A stretch of DNA of 64,000 nucleotides from Zanthoxylum bungeanum (GCA_019454045.1 SKCR01015047.1:1-64000); one strand, 5' to 3'; positions 11,741 to 23,344 are shown, counted from the first letter of the stretch. Notes: generated by a model from the sequence alone, not told the origin. Made by a program: numbers and translations.

Positions 11741-12187
11741 GTGTATAAAAAGGTCAGTGGGAGCATGGTGGTGTTTTTGGTACTCTATGTAGACGGCATC
11801 CTGATAATTGGGAATGATATCGGGATGATGCAGGGCGTAAAATCTTATCTCTGTAAGAACTTCTCTATGAAAGATCTGGGTGAAGCTTCTTATATCTTGG
11901 GTATAAAACTCTATAGAGATTGAGAAAAGAAGCTTATTGGATTGTCTCAATCCACGTACATAAATAAGATCTTAGAAAGGTATAATTTTAGTAACTGTAA
12001 GACAGTTAACATACCATTCCGACATGGTATACATCTTTCAAAGAAAATGTGTCCGCAAACTAAAGATGAGAAGATTAGAATGTCTAATCTACCTTATGCT
12101 TCCTGTTTGGGTAGCATTATGTATGCCATGTTATGTACGCGACCTGATATTAGTTACTGGGTTAGTGTAACCAGTAGATATCAATGA
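11741..12187 (+). pseudogene. Cop2 reverse transcriptase, C-terminal half
   Basis: The catalytic box at 11786-11797 reads YVDG instead of YVDD, so the second catalytic Asp is lost. 'MKDLGEASYILGIKLYRD' follows, then a TGA at 11921-11923 where Ang3 has Arg. The frame resumes with 'LSQSTYINKILERYN' and 'MYAMLCTRPDISY', and stops at 12185-12187. Confidence 0.8.
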
Positions 12188-12752
12188 AATCCAGGTAACG
12201 ACCATTAGATGGCCGTTAAACATATCCTGAAGTATCTTAAAGGTACTAAGGATAAGTTTTTGATTTATGGAGAATGAGAACTGCAAGTTAATGGGTATAC
12301 GGATTCAGATTTCCAATCGGATCCGGATGATAGAAAGTCTACATCGGGATTCGTAATTACCCTTAACGATGCTGCAGTTAGTTAGAAAAGTTCCAAACAT
12401 GGATCGACAGCTGATTCCACCACAGAGGCAGAATATATTGTGGCATCTGAGGCTTCAAAAGAAGCTATCTGGATTAGAAATTTTGTCACAGAATTGGGAG
12501 CTATCCCAAGCATTGAGAATTCGATTCCTTTTGCACTGTGATAATACTGGAGCTGTTGCGCAAGCAAAGGAACCCAGAGCACATAAAAAATCGAAGCATG
12601 TGGAGCGAAAGTTCCATATCATTCGAGAGATTGTGTCGCGTGGAGACATTGTCATATACAAGATACATAGTGAAGACAATGTAGCAGATCCGCTTACCAA
12701 GGCCATTCCTAAGCATGTAGAGGTGATGTGTATAAGATACCATCGATTATGA
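12188..12752 (+). pseudogene. Cop2 RNase H
   Basis: Begins with stops at 12206 and 12383, both at Trp positions in Ang3 ('HWIAVK', 'VSWKSS'). From about 12520 it reads 'LLHCDNTGAVAQAKEP', 'SKHVERKFHIIREI' and 'VADPLTKAI', the conserved end of the copia RNase H. This domain would degrade the RNA template during reverse transcription. Confidence 0.78.
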
Positions 12753-12777
12753 CACTAGAGTAAGTGGGAGAAATTAT

Positions 12778-13315
12778 TGGAGTTGTTACTCGGCGTGCCG
12801 ATTTATCATGTATTTCCTTGTAAATACGTGTATGAACAATATTTTGTTATGAATAAAATTTACAGTTTCGTCAATATTTTTTTAGAAATGATAGAGATGA
12901 ACTAGACCTATGAATGATTAAGTTATAACGTAATTGCAAAGGCTTCGCAATTGACATTGAGAAATGTTGTAACAATATCATTCTTAAACTGTTCATGATC
13001 AAGGTTTACATTCTTGGTCCGAAAGTAAACCCGGGAGACTGGTACATGTCGTATATCAAAATATTAGTTTCCGGTGGTTTATCTCAGTCAGCCATGAGTC
13101 TAGGGAGACTCGTATAGACATGTAGGTGTTCATAGTGGATGAGCACTAAATGACTCACGGAAGATTCCTAATAGATGGTACTCTTGCGTCAATAGGAATC
13201 TTCTCGAGTTGAATAACATAGTGGTCATTTGACTTGAGATACCACAGTGGATATATGAGTTATCCTCCACACTTTGATGACAATCACGTCTTTGACCTTT
13301 TTAGGTTAGACCTCC
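12778..13315 (+). repeat. Candidate Cop2 3' LTR remnant
   Basis: Follows the purine run AAGTGGGAGAAA and starts TGGAGTTG. No open frame and no second copy in the window. The right border is set only by the change to the next block near 13316. Confidence 0.4.
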
Positions 13316-14150
13316 TGATGAGTGGTAAATGTATCACTATTTCACACTCATTTGACCTAATATTTTGTATAGTTTCTTGTGTTTTGTGAATATTTTGATG
13401 TGTTTTGTGTTATTTTATAGATAAATAAAGTTTCAGGACTCTCTGGAAGTAATTTGGGGCCAAAACAGTGAAAAACAGACAAAATAGTAAAATTGTAATT
13501 TCTCACGTCGCGACGCGCAATCCTTCTGCATCGCGACCGCTAACGTACGCCGCCGGCTAAAATACATTGTGCCACATGTCGCATTTTGAGAGGTTTGCTA
13601 AAATATGACGTGCTAACATGCGCCGTTTGCTAAAATACGCCATACTAACGTGTGCCGGACATGTGTCACCATCACATGCTGCCGATAATCATCATCGACA
13701 CTAAAATGCGCCTACCACATGTCAATATCTCAGCGAATCACACTAACGTGGCCCGGGACACGTGTCGTCATCACATACTGCCGACACTAATAATTCAGCC
13801 GCCGACGAAAGCGTGACACATGTCACGATCACGCAAAGCCAATCCGCCATGTATCGATGATCTACGCGCATCGCGACGTGCAATGGGTGTCACGTCGCGA
13901 CGTGCCCAGCTTACCGAGGCCTATAAATTCACTTCGAAATTTCAGTTTCAGATGTACCTTCCTCTCTGTAATTCCTTGAGAATAATAATGAGTTTGTATC
14001 TAGTTTGTTTAATTTCAGTTCTGTAATTAATTTTATTTACTTTCTTTACTTTTTTAGTTTTTACTATTCAGTAATGAGGAGGTAACTTCTCCCTGCGATG
14101 GTGAAAGGTAAAGATTTTATTATTGCTATTTAAATTAATATCCATTAATT
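13316..14150. repeat. LTR-like non-coding block with CGTCGCGACG motifs
   Basis: An AT-rich start is followed by a GC-richer stretch (13500-13910) with repeated CTAAAATA, CTAACGTG and ACATGTC words and three CGCGAC palindrome cores (13507, 13868, 13889). It then becomes AT-rich again. The composition resembles a gypsy LTR, but no terminal partner or primer site is visible. The frame at 13820-14026 has no recognisable domain. Confidence 0.35.
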
Positions 14151-14164
14151 ATAACCGAATGTTC

Positions 14165-14955
14165 TAAGGTGAGGATATGATGGATTCTTACACGACCACA
14201 CTTTCTGTGGAATCTCAAAATTCAACTATACAGATGGTGATCTATTGATCAAGTAGCAGACGTCACATATAATTTCTCTCCATAATGGCTTTGGCAGCTT
14301 AGCCATGCTGATCATGTTTCTGACTTTTTCCATATGGTGTGAATCATTCTTTCAGCACTACAATTATATAGTGGGGTGCGTGGAACAATCAATTCTTATT
14401 GAATGATGTGTTTTTCATAGTAGGCATCAAACTCTCTAGAAGTATACTCGCCTCCATTATATGTGCAGAGGCATTTCAGTTTCTTCCCTGTTTCACTCTC
14501 CACCATGGCATGAAATAGTTTGAAATGATCCAGGACCTGATCATTTGTTTTCAGAAAATACACCCACACTTTCTGAGAAGCATCGTCAATGAAAGTCAGA
14601 AAGTATTTGATACCACCTACTGAATTAACCTCCAATGGACCACAAACATCAGAGTGTACCAGACTGAGCAACTATGATCTTCTCGTAGAAGAGAAATTAA
14701 AAGAGACTCTATGTTTCTTACTGAAAAGACAATGTTACAAGGATTTAGAGTACCATTTTTGGATACAGTGATTAGATCCTTCGTTGTCAAGGTAGACAAC
14801 CCTTTCTCACTCATGTGACCAAGTCTCTGTTGCCACAGATTTTGAGAAGCCTCTAGTTCAGCTACATTGAGGCTCTCTGCACATATCTTCACACGAGTCT
14901 TGTATAATGTGTCGTAAATATGTCTTTGGGTGACGACCATGGCACATTTAATCAT
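14165..14955 (-). pseudogene. Cop3 pre-integrase and integrase fragment
   Basis: The minus strand from 14955 reads the pre-integrase module ('LWQQRLGHMSEKGL'). From 14671 it reads the integrase core with 'LVHSDVCGPLEV', 'YFLTFIDDAS' and a second-Asp region changed to 'LCTYNGGEY', so the catalytic Asp in the usual 'RSDNGGEY' is lost. Beyond 14396 the match continues in broken frames ('MAKLPKPLW'-like, then 'YPHLRTFG'-like near 14165) and stops abruptly. The domain would join element cDNA to the chromosome. Confidence 0.78.
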
Positions 14956-15149
14956 TCTTCATGTTCCATTGCTAAAGTGGCTAGCATAACGTTGTTTATC
15001 AAGGGCTACTCTCGAGAGTAGATTGAGTTAAAGTTCTGAAACATGTCTCACATTCTTCAGGGTTATTGTACACCATGTATTTTTCTGCATTTGAATATCA
15101 CCAATTCCCACTATCTGAGAGGAACTGATATTTCCCATCTTCACTACAC

Positions 15150-15440
15150 CAAAGTCTCATACTTTATATATTATGAAGAAATCTCTGTGAAGAGTTACAT
15201 GGTAGGATGCTGCAGTATCTACCACCCACTCAACATCTTGGGTTGCGGTGTGAAGGCATGTCTCTTCCCTGATGGAGCGGATGGATACATCTCCTGAGAC
15301 AACTACTAATGTCTTTGCATCGTTGGTCTCCAGCTAGGAATTGCATTGTCCTTGCTCTCGTTATAGCTTTCAGAAATTATTCTTTAAGTAGCCTTCTATG
15401 CCACAGTAGTAGCACTTATAGGTAGACCTTCTTCCTTCTG
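15150..15440 (-). pseudogene. Cop3 zinc knuckle and protease remnant
   Basis: Minus strand near 15395-15425 reads 'CYYCGIEGYLKNNF', a zinc knuckle with His and last Cys replaced by Tyr and Phe. Near 15240 it reads 'WVVDTAASYH', matching the copia protease motif W-V-x-D-[ST]-[GA]-A. A stop follows within about 20 codons. Confidence 0.6.
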
Positions 15441-15638
15441 TGGATTTTCATTTATTTTTGCTTCTACCTCTCCCTCTACCTCAATTTTTATCTATTTGGC
15501 TTCCTCGATTCTTTGTGATGAGGGCTTATGTCTGATCTATGCCCACGTCTTTTCTTATGGCCTCCTCATTTGACATGACAAAGGCATGGTAAGTTTTCCT
15601 CATGTAGCTGAATTACTAAGAGTAACCACTAATGTTTC

Positions 15639-16112
15639 CTAGCTATCAAGAAGAGAATTGAGTAGTAAGAGGGCTTGTACTTCATCTCCAAATTGCATGT
15701 CTACTGTAGACAACTGGTTCACCAGTCTTTGGAACTTATTGGTGTGCTCTGCTACTGAAGTTCCACTCATTAACTTCAAGTTCACCAAACACCTCATTAT
15801 TAAGGCTTTATTCCGAGATATCTTGGCCCGGTACATGCCTTCTAACTTGATCTACATTTCGTAAGTATCTGTATCATGTGCTACATGGTGGAAGATGCTG
15901 TGGCCAATCCATTGCCTAATCTGACCCAGAGTTCTGTTGTTGAGTTTATTCCAATCACTTTCTTTGACAGAATTTGGTTTCACTTCCTCATTCTCGATCA
16001 TATTGTACATATCTTTGCAGTGCAAATAATCTATCATTCGTGGTCTCCAGAAAGAGTAATTGGTTGCCGTCAGCTTAATCATTGCACTAGAATGTGAATA
16101 TTCTATTTCCAT
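15639..16112 (-). pseudogene. Cop3 gag
   Basis: Starts at the ATG on the minus strand at 16110-16112. 'KLTATNYSFWRPRMIDYL' is a typical copia gag opening (UBN2 type), followed by 'IRQWIGHSIFHHV'. A stop near 15852 interrupts it, and the second part, 'MRCLVNLKLMSGTSVAEHTN', continues in the same frame to 15639. Both halves belong to one gag that is shorter than usual because of decay. Confidence 0.75.
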
Positions 16113-16733
16113 TTTAAGTTTAAAGTTTTAAAATGAAAATAGGGCAAAATCAGGGCTGATTTTCAAAAATCGGAGGTCACCGTTGCGTCTGGAATGGTAG
16201 AAAATTATGGATGTGACTATTCATTGGTCCAAATCCGACTCAGGGACTAAATTATAATTTTCTAAAATTTTTGGGGCTAACATAAAAATTTCAGACACTT
16301 CAGGGGGCTTAATGAAATTTACCAGATAGGCTGACGTGGTAAAGTGGGATCTAATACTAACATGGCAGCTGACGCGGTATAGATGTGGTAGATGGTGTGG
16401 CTGATGACGTGGTGACATGTGGCGATGACGTAGTAGATCACGTGCACTGACTCTGCGCTGACGTGGCAATGACGTGTACTGACATGGTTGTTGACGTGGT
16501 CATCTTCAACCTTGAGCTGCGCGTGTTGCGTGTCTGGCTTATGGTTGGCTACAACATGGCGCGTTCGGGCCGGTTCGGTCTAAGTTTGGTTGCCGGAAAA
16601 TATCACAGTATTTTTCTCGATGTGAACAAGTAGATGGTATGCTCAAAATAGATTTTTGAAAACTTTCCCGAAACTCGAATTTTCCGAATCGAGTTCTGTT
16701 CTTCGGTTTTACGACCCCAATATATAACCAAAA
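16113..16733 (-). other. Cop3 leader
   Basis: No domain-bearing frame. Contains a dense run of TGACGT/TGACAT words at 16332-16500. The 82-codon minus frame at 16221-16469 is low-complexity and has no family motif. Confidence 0.6.
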
Positions 16734-16745
16734 CTCCTGATACCA
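16734..16745 (-). other. Cop3 primer binding site
   Basis: Minus strand TGGTATCAGGAG, near-complementary to initiator tRNA-Met, five bases from the LTR end at 16751. Confidence 0.8.
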
Positions 16746-16750
16746 CTTAT

Positions 16751-17090
16751 TGTGATTCTCTGATCACTGAAGAGTGTTTATGAAGAAAAACTGAATTCTA
16801 TTACCACAAGAACAGAATTTACAAGTGTTTAAACTTTACAAAAACCTCACCCACTTTACACTCTCAAAGCTTTCTTTAAATGAAGCTTACTTGTTTGGGA
16901 TGCCTAAAGCTCACAAATGAGCTCTGTATTTATTGCAAAACTTAGGCTCAAAATTTCAACAAGTGAATAGTAATCCATCGAAGGTAGTTTTGGAAGCTTG
17001 CCCATTTTTCAAACTCCACCTAAAGTATCTTAGAGGCTTGCATGAAGGCGGTTAACAACTATTAATGCAACTAGATTCATCACCTCTTTC
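16751..17090 (-). repeat. Cop3 5' LTR portion
   Basis: On the + strand it starts TGTGATTCTC directly beside the primer site. The far end cannot be fixed because the partner LTR is missing. Confidence 0.5.
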
Positions 17091-17454
17091 TTTTTCCTTT
17101 TCCCTCTTACTCATTTATAATATCATCATCATTATCTCATCTATTTTCTTATGTTGCATATCATTACAAATTCAAATTTTGACCACCACATAATTTCTTT
17201 TCATTGATCAAAATTAAAGAATAGATTTTATAAGATTCTTAGGAAATTCTTCGACTACTTAAGATATAGATATTTATTCATTAATCTTTCTCATTTTTAA
17301 ATAGTCGGGACGTTGAGAAATATCTAAAAAAAATTCCCGATCTTCACAAAATTTGTGATTAATGTACCTAAAATTTAACCAATGGGGGTATTGTGAATCA
17401 CTTAATTATCCGGATGTAAGTCACCTCATTTTCCCCCATATATTTGTTAGGGTT
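17091..17454. other. AT-rich spacer
   Basis: No coding frame, repeat or terminal structure that I can recognise. Confidence 0.5.
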
Positions 17455-17481
17455 CAAATTTTCTAATATTTATTTTGGAAA

Positions 17482-17638
17482 CATTGAAAACTTTACCGTC
17501 AAACCACCCGATTCGGATTTAAGCGGAGGAGTTTAATCCCCTCACTGTCACAGACTCTTACAAGAAATACACTCTCTGTACTCGAACCCAGGACCTGAAA
17601 ATCAGGTCTTAGGCCCACCAAGGCACTCCCCTTAGGGG
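17482..17638 (-). mobile_element. Candidate tRNA-derived SINE
   Basis: The minus strand carries GGTTCGAGTAC (17578-17588), 9 of 11 matches to the Pol III B box. About 30 bp upstream is TGCCTTGGTGGG (17614-17625), a loose A box. Imperfect direct repeats of about 25 bp (17455-17481 and 17639-17664, both CAAATTTT...GGAAA) flank the unit like old target duplications. It is about 150 bp, usual for plant SINEs. A decayed tRNA pseudogene is the alternative. Confidence 0.5.
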
Positions 17639-17664
17639 CAAATTTTATAATATATTATTGGAAA

Positions 17665-17899
17665 AAAATAGATTTCATCTATATTAGGTAGCATATTCAA
17701 TTAATTAATGGGCCTAAATATTTAGAAAAATGTGCTCAAGTTCCTCTGAGAATTTTTCTTGTGTATTTAGAAGCAGATTTGGCTGATGAATGAGTCTAGA
17801 TATCCAAATAGCACCATGCCAGAGCTGATAGATATCATTAAATTTTTAATGGAAATTAGGAATATTTGGCTGGTGTAATATTTAATACTATTTGGTATA
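17665..17899. other. AT-rich spacer left of the gypsy composite
   Basis: No coding signal. Homology to GypB LTR1 is visible only from about 17950. Confidence 0.4.
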
Positions 17900-18712
17900 G
17901 AGTTTGATGAACTTATAAGCTAATTTATTATCTCAGTGCAATGTTTAAAAACTAACTTATACTTTCAATCAATATTCTTTACTAAACGGTGCTTTTATAC
18001 TCCAATCATTTTCATTCTTTAATTTATTCTTTACCATATTTTAGGACATGAGTTGTTGATGGTGGGTTTTTGATAAGTCCTTTGCTCAAGGGAGGTCGAA
18101 AAATATAGTAGTAACACATCCAAATGGATAGAAAGGCCCAGTGGCCCAATAGTTAGAAGAAAATGGAACATGACTTAACCATTGTATGTAATGATGATTG
18201 AGAGATTTTGAGGTGGTACAAGTATAGATGGTACCCGATCCGATCATATTGAAGAGCGTTTTTGAGATGCTCTGAGACTTATTGAAGACTATCCGATGAG
18301 TATCATTTGTGTGAACCTCGACCATATTGAAGACTGAATTTGAGAAGACAAGTTGTCTCGGTGACCCGACCCGAGGAATAAAGATGAGAACACGACCAAC
18401 CAGTATGGGAGCAACATGAAGTCTAACATATCTGGAAATGAGTACCTCTAGAAGGCTAATGATGAAAGGGATAAAACAATGGTTCATAATAATACTTGGC
18501 CCTACCAGCAATATAAGTAAGTGCAATGGTGGGACAATAGCTGCCATAGGTCACCAGAGGTCACCATAGGTCATTGTAGTGACTAGAGAATAAACTAATC
18601 TGATTGGTTGAAAAGACGGTGGAAGTAATGACTAAGCCTTGCAATGATGATTCCGTGATATGAGATGACGTCAGGGTTTGTTGTAATAGTGGTTTGAGAA
18701 TCTATATAAAGG

Positions 18713-18720
18713 GGTAGAAG
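18713..18720 (+). promoter_or_regulatory. LTR1 TATA box, copy A
   Basis: TATATAAA followed by GGGGTAG, also present at 44841 in copy B. Ang2 is inserted about 20 bp downstream, close to the expected transcription start. Confidence 0.5.
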
Positions 18721-18734
18721 CCATATTAAAAGAG

Positions 18735-18739
18735 GTGAA
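18735..18739 (+). repeat. Ang2 target-site duplication, left
   Basis: GTGAA, repeated at 28433-28437. Confidence 0.92.
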
Positions 18740-19418
18740 TGTTGGAGTTCTACGGTCCCAAGGATCGAATAATAAGCATAAAACAAACATGTGAATACAT
18801 CAAGGAGTTGCGGAATACTCACAATGATCAGTTTGCGATGCGACGAACAAAATCTTCAAGCTTTGAGTCCTTGTGGTTCTCGGAAAACTACAGATTTTGT
18901 CTCCAAAAAATTCGGCCATCATCAACTTTTGAGCTCCAAGCTTTGTGTTGACTCCATGCTCACATATGTTGTTTCCCTATCACCTTCGCAAGACCCCGAT
19001 TGTGTGCTAGCACATGATGATTTTGCCACAAAATCATCACTCTATTTCTTCTCCATGGCTCTCGGTATTTTGGGCAGAAACCAGAAGAAAAACAGCCCTT
19101 GTGGGCGTGTGGGAGAGAAGAAGGAAATAGAGAGAGTTAGTTGTGTGTTAGATAATTGATTTCTAAAATCAATTAACATATACTAAATTTTTGATTTTCA
19201 AATAATCAAGCCATTAAAGGCTTGCCAACTACCAACATCAACTCCCATCAATCAATGAATAGTGACTGGTGTCAATCACTCAAAGTGAAAGACATCCATC
19301 ACTTGATTGACGGATGATGTGACGCTAGATGCGACTAGCGATTTGACGCTTGATGTGACTTGCGTGCCGCACTCGAATTCGAAATGTGAATGCGCTCGCA
19401 AACACTCTCGGGCTCGGG

Positions 19419-19719
19419 TTCGCTAATTCCAAATTAACGAATTTTCCGTTGCGACGTAATTAAATGATTATGCCTAGCAAATTCACTATTCACGTTGCTA
19501 ACGAATTAATTCTAAATTAACTCGTTCGCCCGAATTAAAATCTAATTTTAATTCCGCGTCGAAATCCAATTTCTTATAATATATTGAATATATTATTTTA
19601 TCGATTAATTCCAAATTAATCGTTCTCTCTCTTTTAATTGATATTTTATCCCAGATAAAATATCTCCGCAATTAATCCCAGATTAATTTTCTCTCATCTA
19701 ATTAATCCCAGATTAATTA
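19419..19719 (-). repeat. Palindrome array in Ang2 3' LTR
   Basis: About ten short palindromes with 3-nt centres, including 19640-19664 (11-bp arms, CCA on +), 19670-19688 and 19699-19719. Two near the low end have one mismatch each. In the sense strand most centres are TGG or TAG. Confidence 0.88.
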
Positions 19720-20642
19720 AAGTGCGAGTCATACGTCATCGGTGAATCTTCGGGAAGCGACCTATGAGATCCCCAGATATGTTGGCAGTAAATTCGATCG
19801 TCAGACTATCCGAACACGTAAGTACCTAGTACTACATTTTTACCGATTTATAAGACATGGTTGGCTTCTAGCAAAGCGCCATGCCTACCCAATTCTCCAG
19901 AAACATCCTTACAGGAATATAGTGATCTATATCAGGCGTAGTATACATAGTATCATGTATATCGATCCAGTATCAGATGTCACATGCTAGGCCTGAGGCT
20001 GGAATTGTGTCTGCCCCGTAAGAAGCACATATCAGATCTCTGGTAACTAGTCTCTATAATCGGATATACATGACCTAGTCATAATATCCCGATAGCTGCA
20101 GCATACAAGAGAACGAGTTCCGTATCCTACGTGACCATCATCTCCACTATGACTGGAGTGATACTTCCGTCTTGACATCACACCCAACACACTACGATTC
20201 TCAATATACCCAGCAGAGGCGTACACAGAACCTGTTAAAGCCCTGGACGACCTATAACCAAAGGATATTGATTGTCGCAAGTATTAGCGGTGCAAGTATC
20301 AGGTTAAGACCAAATACATCTACCCTGATTTCGGACTTCCATAGACACATAGTCATACTACCAATGGAATTCCGAGGGTTCTATCCAGAGCGAAGCTGTT
20401 TTCCGTACCATCGGTAAAACACAACCTCCTACTACACTTGCATGAGTACCCTATACCCAAATATATGAGAACTATGTTGTTATGCCCTCACAACGCGCAC
20501 AAGTGTAATACTAGTCTTTTACGCATTATCGATGTTCGATCTCGATAATACTCTGACTAGGGATATTTAATGATTAAACCTTCGTGGATTGATACTATCT
20601 CATATCATCTCAATCCAGGAACTAATCATAAGGACCTCCTAT

Positions 20643-20652
20643 CATTTATACA
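20643..20652 (-). promoter_or_regulatory. Putative TATA box, Ang2 3' LTR
   Basis: Minus strand TGTATAAATG at the offset used by the other Angela LTRs. Confidence 0.4.
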
Positions 20653-20768
20653 TCTTGGTGATCTAATCACAAATGATAAGAGTGCAATTTCCTTTGTCAC
20701 ATAGTTAATTTGTACAACAACACCATGATCTGTACAATAGTGACGCTATGGGTCATAACTGTCCAACA

Positions 20769-20781
20769 ATCTCCCACTTGG
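20769..20781 (-). other. Ang2 polypurine tract
   Basis: Minus strand CCAAGTGGGAGAT, adjoining the 3' LTR. Confidence 0.82.
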
Positions 20782-23330
20782 CCTATAGCCAGTCACTCAA
20801 GTGTCCTACACTCGAACTATGTACGGTTCGCTCAAATTACTGAGTAAAGACTTTCGTCAGCGGATTTGCATGATTATCATCTGATGCGATTTATACGATC
20901 ATCACATCGCCACGATGTATGATCCGAACGAATCAGATGAATATCGAAGTATATATCTGGATCGTTGAAGAGACCATTAATTCTTTAACCTGTGTTGTAG
21001 CCTAGCTCAGCTGCTAACAGAACTATATCTAATCTAATTATATTTATTATTGACCCAAATGGCTTCTATTGCTGCATCAGCTGCAGTAATAACCCGCATT
21101 TGTTGTTTATTTGGTAACAGTATCTTGCTTGGAAGATTTCTAGCTCACTGTTCCGTTATTCAAACTTTGTATAGTACCATTGTTACGACTTACAGTCGTT
21201 ATTATCGGTTTGGAAACTTGCAGCAGTGATCCTAGTCACTTCAAGTTCTCTTTCTCCATAGTATAAGAAGGCATCCTTAGTTCTCTAAGATACTAAAGGA
21301 TGTTCTTAAATTCAATCGAATGACTATCACTTGGATTGGCCCGATTGTGAATCCATATGCTCAAAGCCTATGAGTCACCAGGTCACATACATTTATTTCA
21401 ATGTACGAGTTCTCGGAGAGTATCAACAACTTTAAATCTATCCCAGTAGATCTTTATTCCTAGAATAAAGGTTGTTTTCTCCCAAGAATTCTACGGAGAA
21501 TTTTCACGAAAGCCAAGCTTTCACCGATTGTATTTTAGGAATATCATTTCCAAGAAATGATATGTCATTATTTATGGGACAGCCACTGTCAGTGCGCTCC
21601 CACTAACCCTCTTATATACACAAGAATCATTTTCGTTTTGAATTAAATCATATACCATTAGGTTTCCGTTAAGGAAAGCGGTTTTGGCATTCAGCTGTCA
21701 TATTTCATAAACGAAACATGCAGCATCAGCAAGCATTATCCAAATGGATTTACCATGGCAACATGTAAAAGGTTTCGTCGTAATCGACACAATGTCAATA
21801 ACGATACCTTTTCGCTACAAGCCTAGCTTAGCACGTTGGTATGTTGCCTTCCATGTATGTCTTCTTTGAAGACTTATATAGTACCAATATGCACAATGCT
21901 TTGTAGTACAACAACTAGTATCCAAACTTAGTTGGTATACATGGAATCCATTTCGGACATCATGGCACTTTGCCATATTAGGGAGTCGATACCTTATATC
22001 ACTTCCTCATACGTAGTCAGTTGGTGTTCCTCAATAAGATTGACATCTTTACGAGGTGAGATCAGAAACCCATACCCGAGGTTGTTTTCTGACTCTCTCC
22101 GACTTACGTGGTTCTTGTGTAATCGAATATTATTGGTATAGTTTCATCCTTGATGAACTATTTGTGTTCCATTAAGGAATAGGTGCCCGGAACAGTATTA
22201 CTCTGATTTTCATCGAGTTTTACTTTCCTCCCACTTACCACTGCATATCGGTATTCCTCTTAAGAAAACCGCATGGCGAACAACAATTACATTGTTCTCT
22301 TGTGAGTTGTATAAGTACTATACTTTGGTATCCCTAGGATAACCAACAATTGGCACTTATCCATTGAAGGAAATGGTAGCTCAAAACGACTCATGATTAG
22401 CCTTATCATGTCCAACAAAATTTGGTTACTCTGTTCGGACACACCGTCAAATGACATGTTCCGGGAGGAGTCCTTATTGAAAGAATACTATACTCTTTCA
22501 AGTATTGTGAGAAACTTATTGCTTAAGTATTTTCATCATGGTCTTACCGTGGTGTTTAATACTTTAGCCGATCTGTTTGCCTATTTCGTGTCGAAACTTT
22601 AAAAGTTTCTGATTTGTATTTCAAAAGAAACACATAACCATAACACGATTCCACATCCGTAAAGGTCACGAAATATTCATATCCACCTCTAGCCTAGCTA
22701 GACATGGGCCCACTTGCTTCACTATGAATAAAGGGCTAACAGATCGGTGACATTTACACTTTTACCAAGTAAAGGTGTTTTAAGCACTTTGCTTAATAAA
22801 CTAGATTCGTAGACATTATTTGAATGGTATCAAATCAGTCCTAGTACCCAATCTTCGAAAGTGTGGATATACGAGTCTTGTTTAATTGTGTCCCAGACAA
22901 CAATGCCACATTGAAGTTTCTTCTGATGAAATCAGTTTGAGCTATTTGTTTGTCATGTTTTACGTTTGAGATTGATTTATATTCAAAATATAAATACTAT
23001 TATTCACATCTAATGTGTTTATCTCAATACCATCTTTATATAATGAAACACTTTAGTGTTCTAGAATATAAAGGTATACCCGCAACGGGTTAAACCCAGA
23101 TATAGAGATAATGTATCTAGTCAAACTAGTTACATTTTAACAGTTTCCTAATTTAAGTACACACCCGAAGGTAGTTCCTAAACTTAGGTATCTACGGTTA
23201 AGACAGCGACTTTCGTCCCGTTTTCAATTCGTAGATTAATCTCAACTGGAGTCAGTATCCTGCTCATAGCAGATTCTGCACATCAGCACATATTTATGTA
23301 TCACACTAAGTATCTAAAATCCAATTCTAA
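20782..23330 (-). pseudogene. Ang2 pol relic
   Basis: On the minus strand, matches to Ang3 run in order: pre-integrase near 22890, integrase about 22380-22720, reverse transcriptase about 21700-22250, RNase H about 20790-21300. Stops and indels interrupt every frame. The 66-90 codon frames in this stretch are shadows or fragments. Confidence 0.75.
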
Positions 23331-23344
23331 TACTAGTAGTGAAC

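Larger units (their letters stand above)
8462..13315 (+). mobile_element. Cop2: heavily decayed Ty1/copia element
   Basis: Carries gag, protease, integrase, reverse transcriptase and RNase H in the copia order with many breaks. Ang1 abuts its left side, so its own 5' LTR is missing or displaced. A polypurine-like run (about 12759-12776) follows RNase H. The 540 bp after it may be a 3' LTR, but no second copy is present to prove that. The protein resembles Ang3 yet is clearly a different family. Confidence 0.85.
14165..17090 (-). mobile_element. Cop3: truncated Ty1/copia element
   Basis: Read on the minus strand: LTR end (16751), primer site (16734-16745), leader, gag, protease, pre-integrase and half of integrase, then a break at about 14165. 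Reverse transcriptase, RNase H and the other LTR are missing. The gag is of a different copia type from Ang3 and Cop2. The upper limit, about 17090, is a guess. Confidence 0.78.
17900..18739 (+). repeat. Gypsy LTR1 copy A, left part
   Basis: Aligns with 44109-44880 from about 17950. Ends at the Ang2 insertion; the rest resumes at 28433. The left end is uncertain. Confidence 0.6.
18740..20768 (-). repeat. Ang2 3' LTR (2.03 kb)
   Basis: + strand starts TGTTGGAGTTC and ends CTGTCCAACA. Nearly identical to 26401-28432. The frames at 18739, 18791, 19742 and 20047 recur in the partner LTR and show no protein family. Confidence 0.95.

Noticed and set aside
17578..17625. A genuine tRNA gene
   Set aside because: Box-like motifs are present but I cannot fold a full cloverleaf, and the unit extends past a tRNA. 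A SINE fits better.
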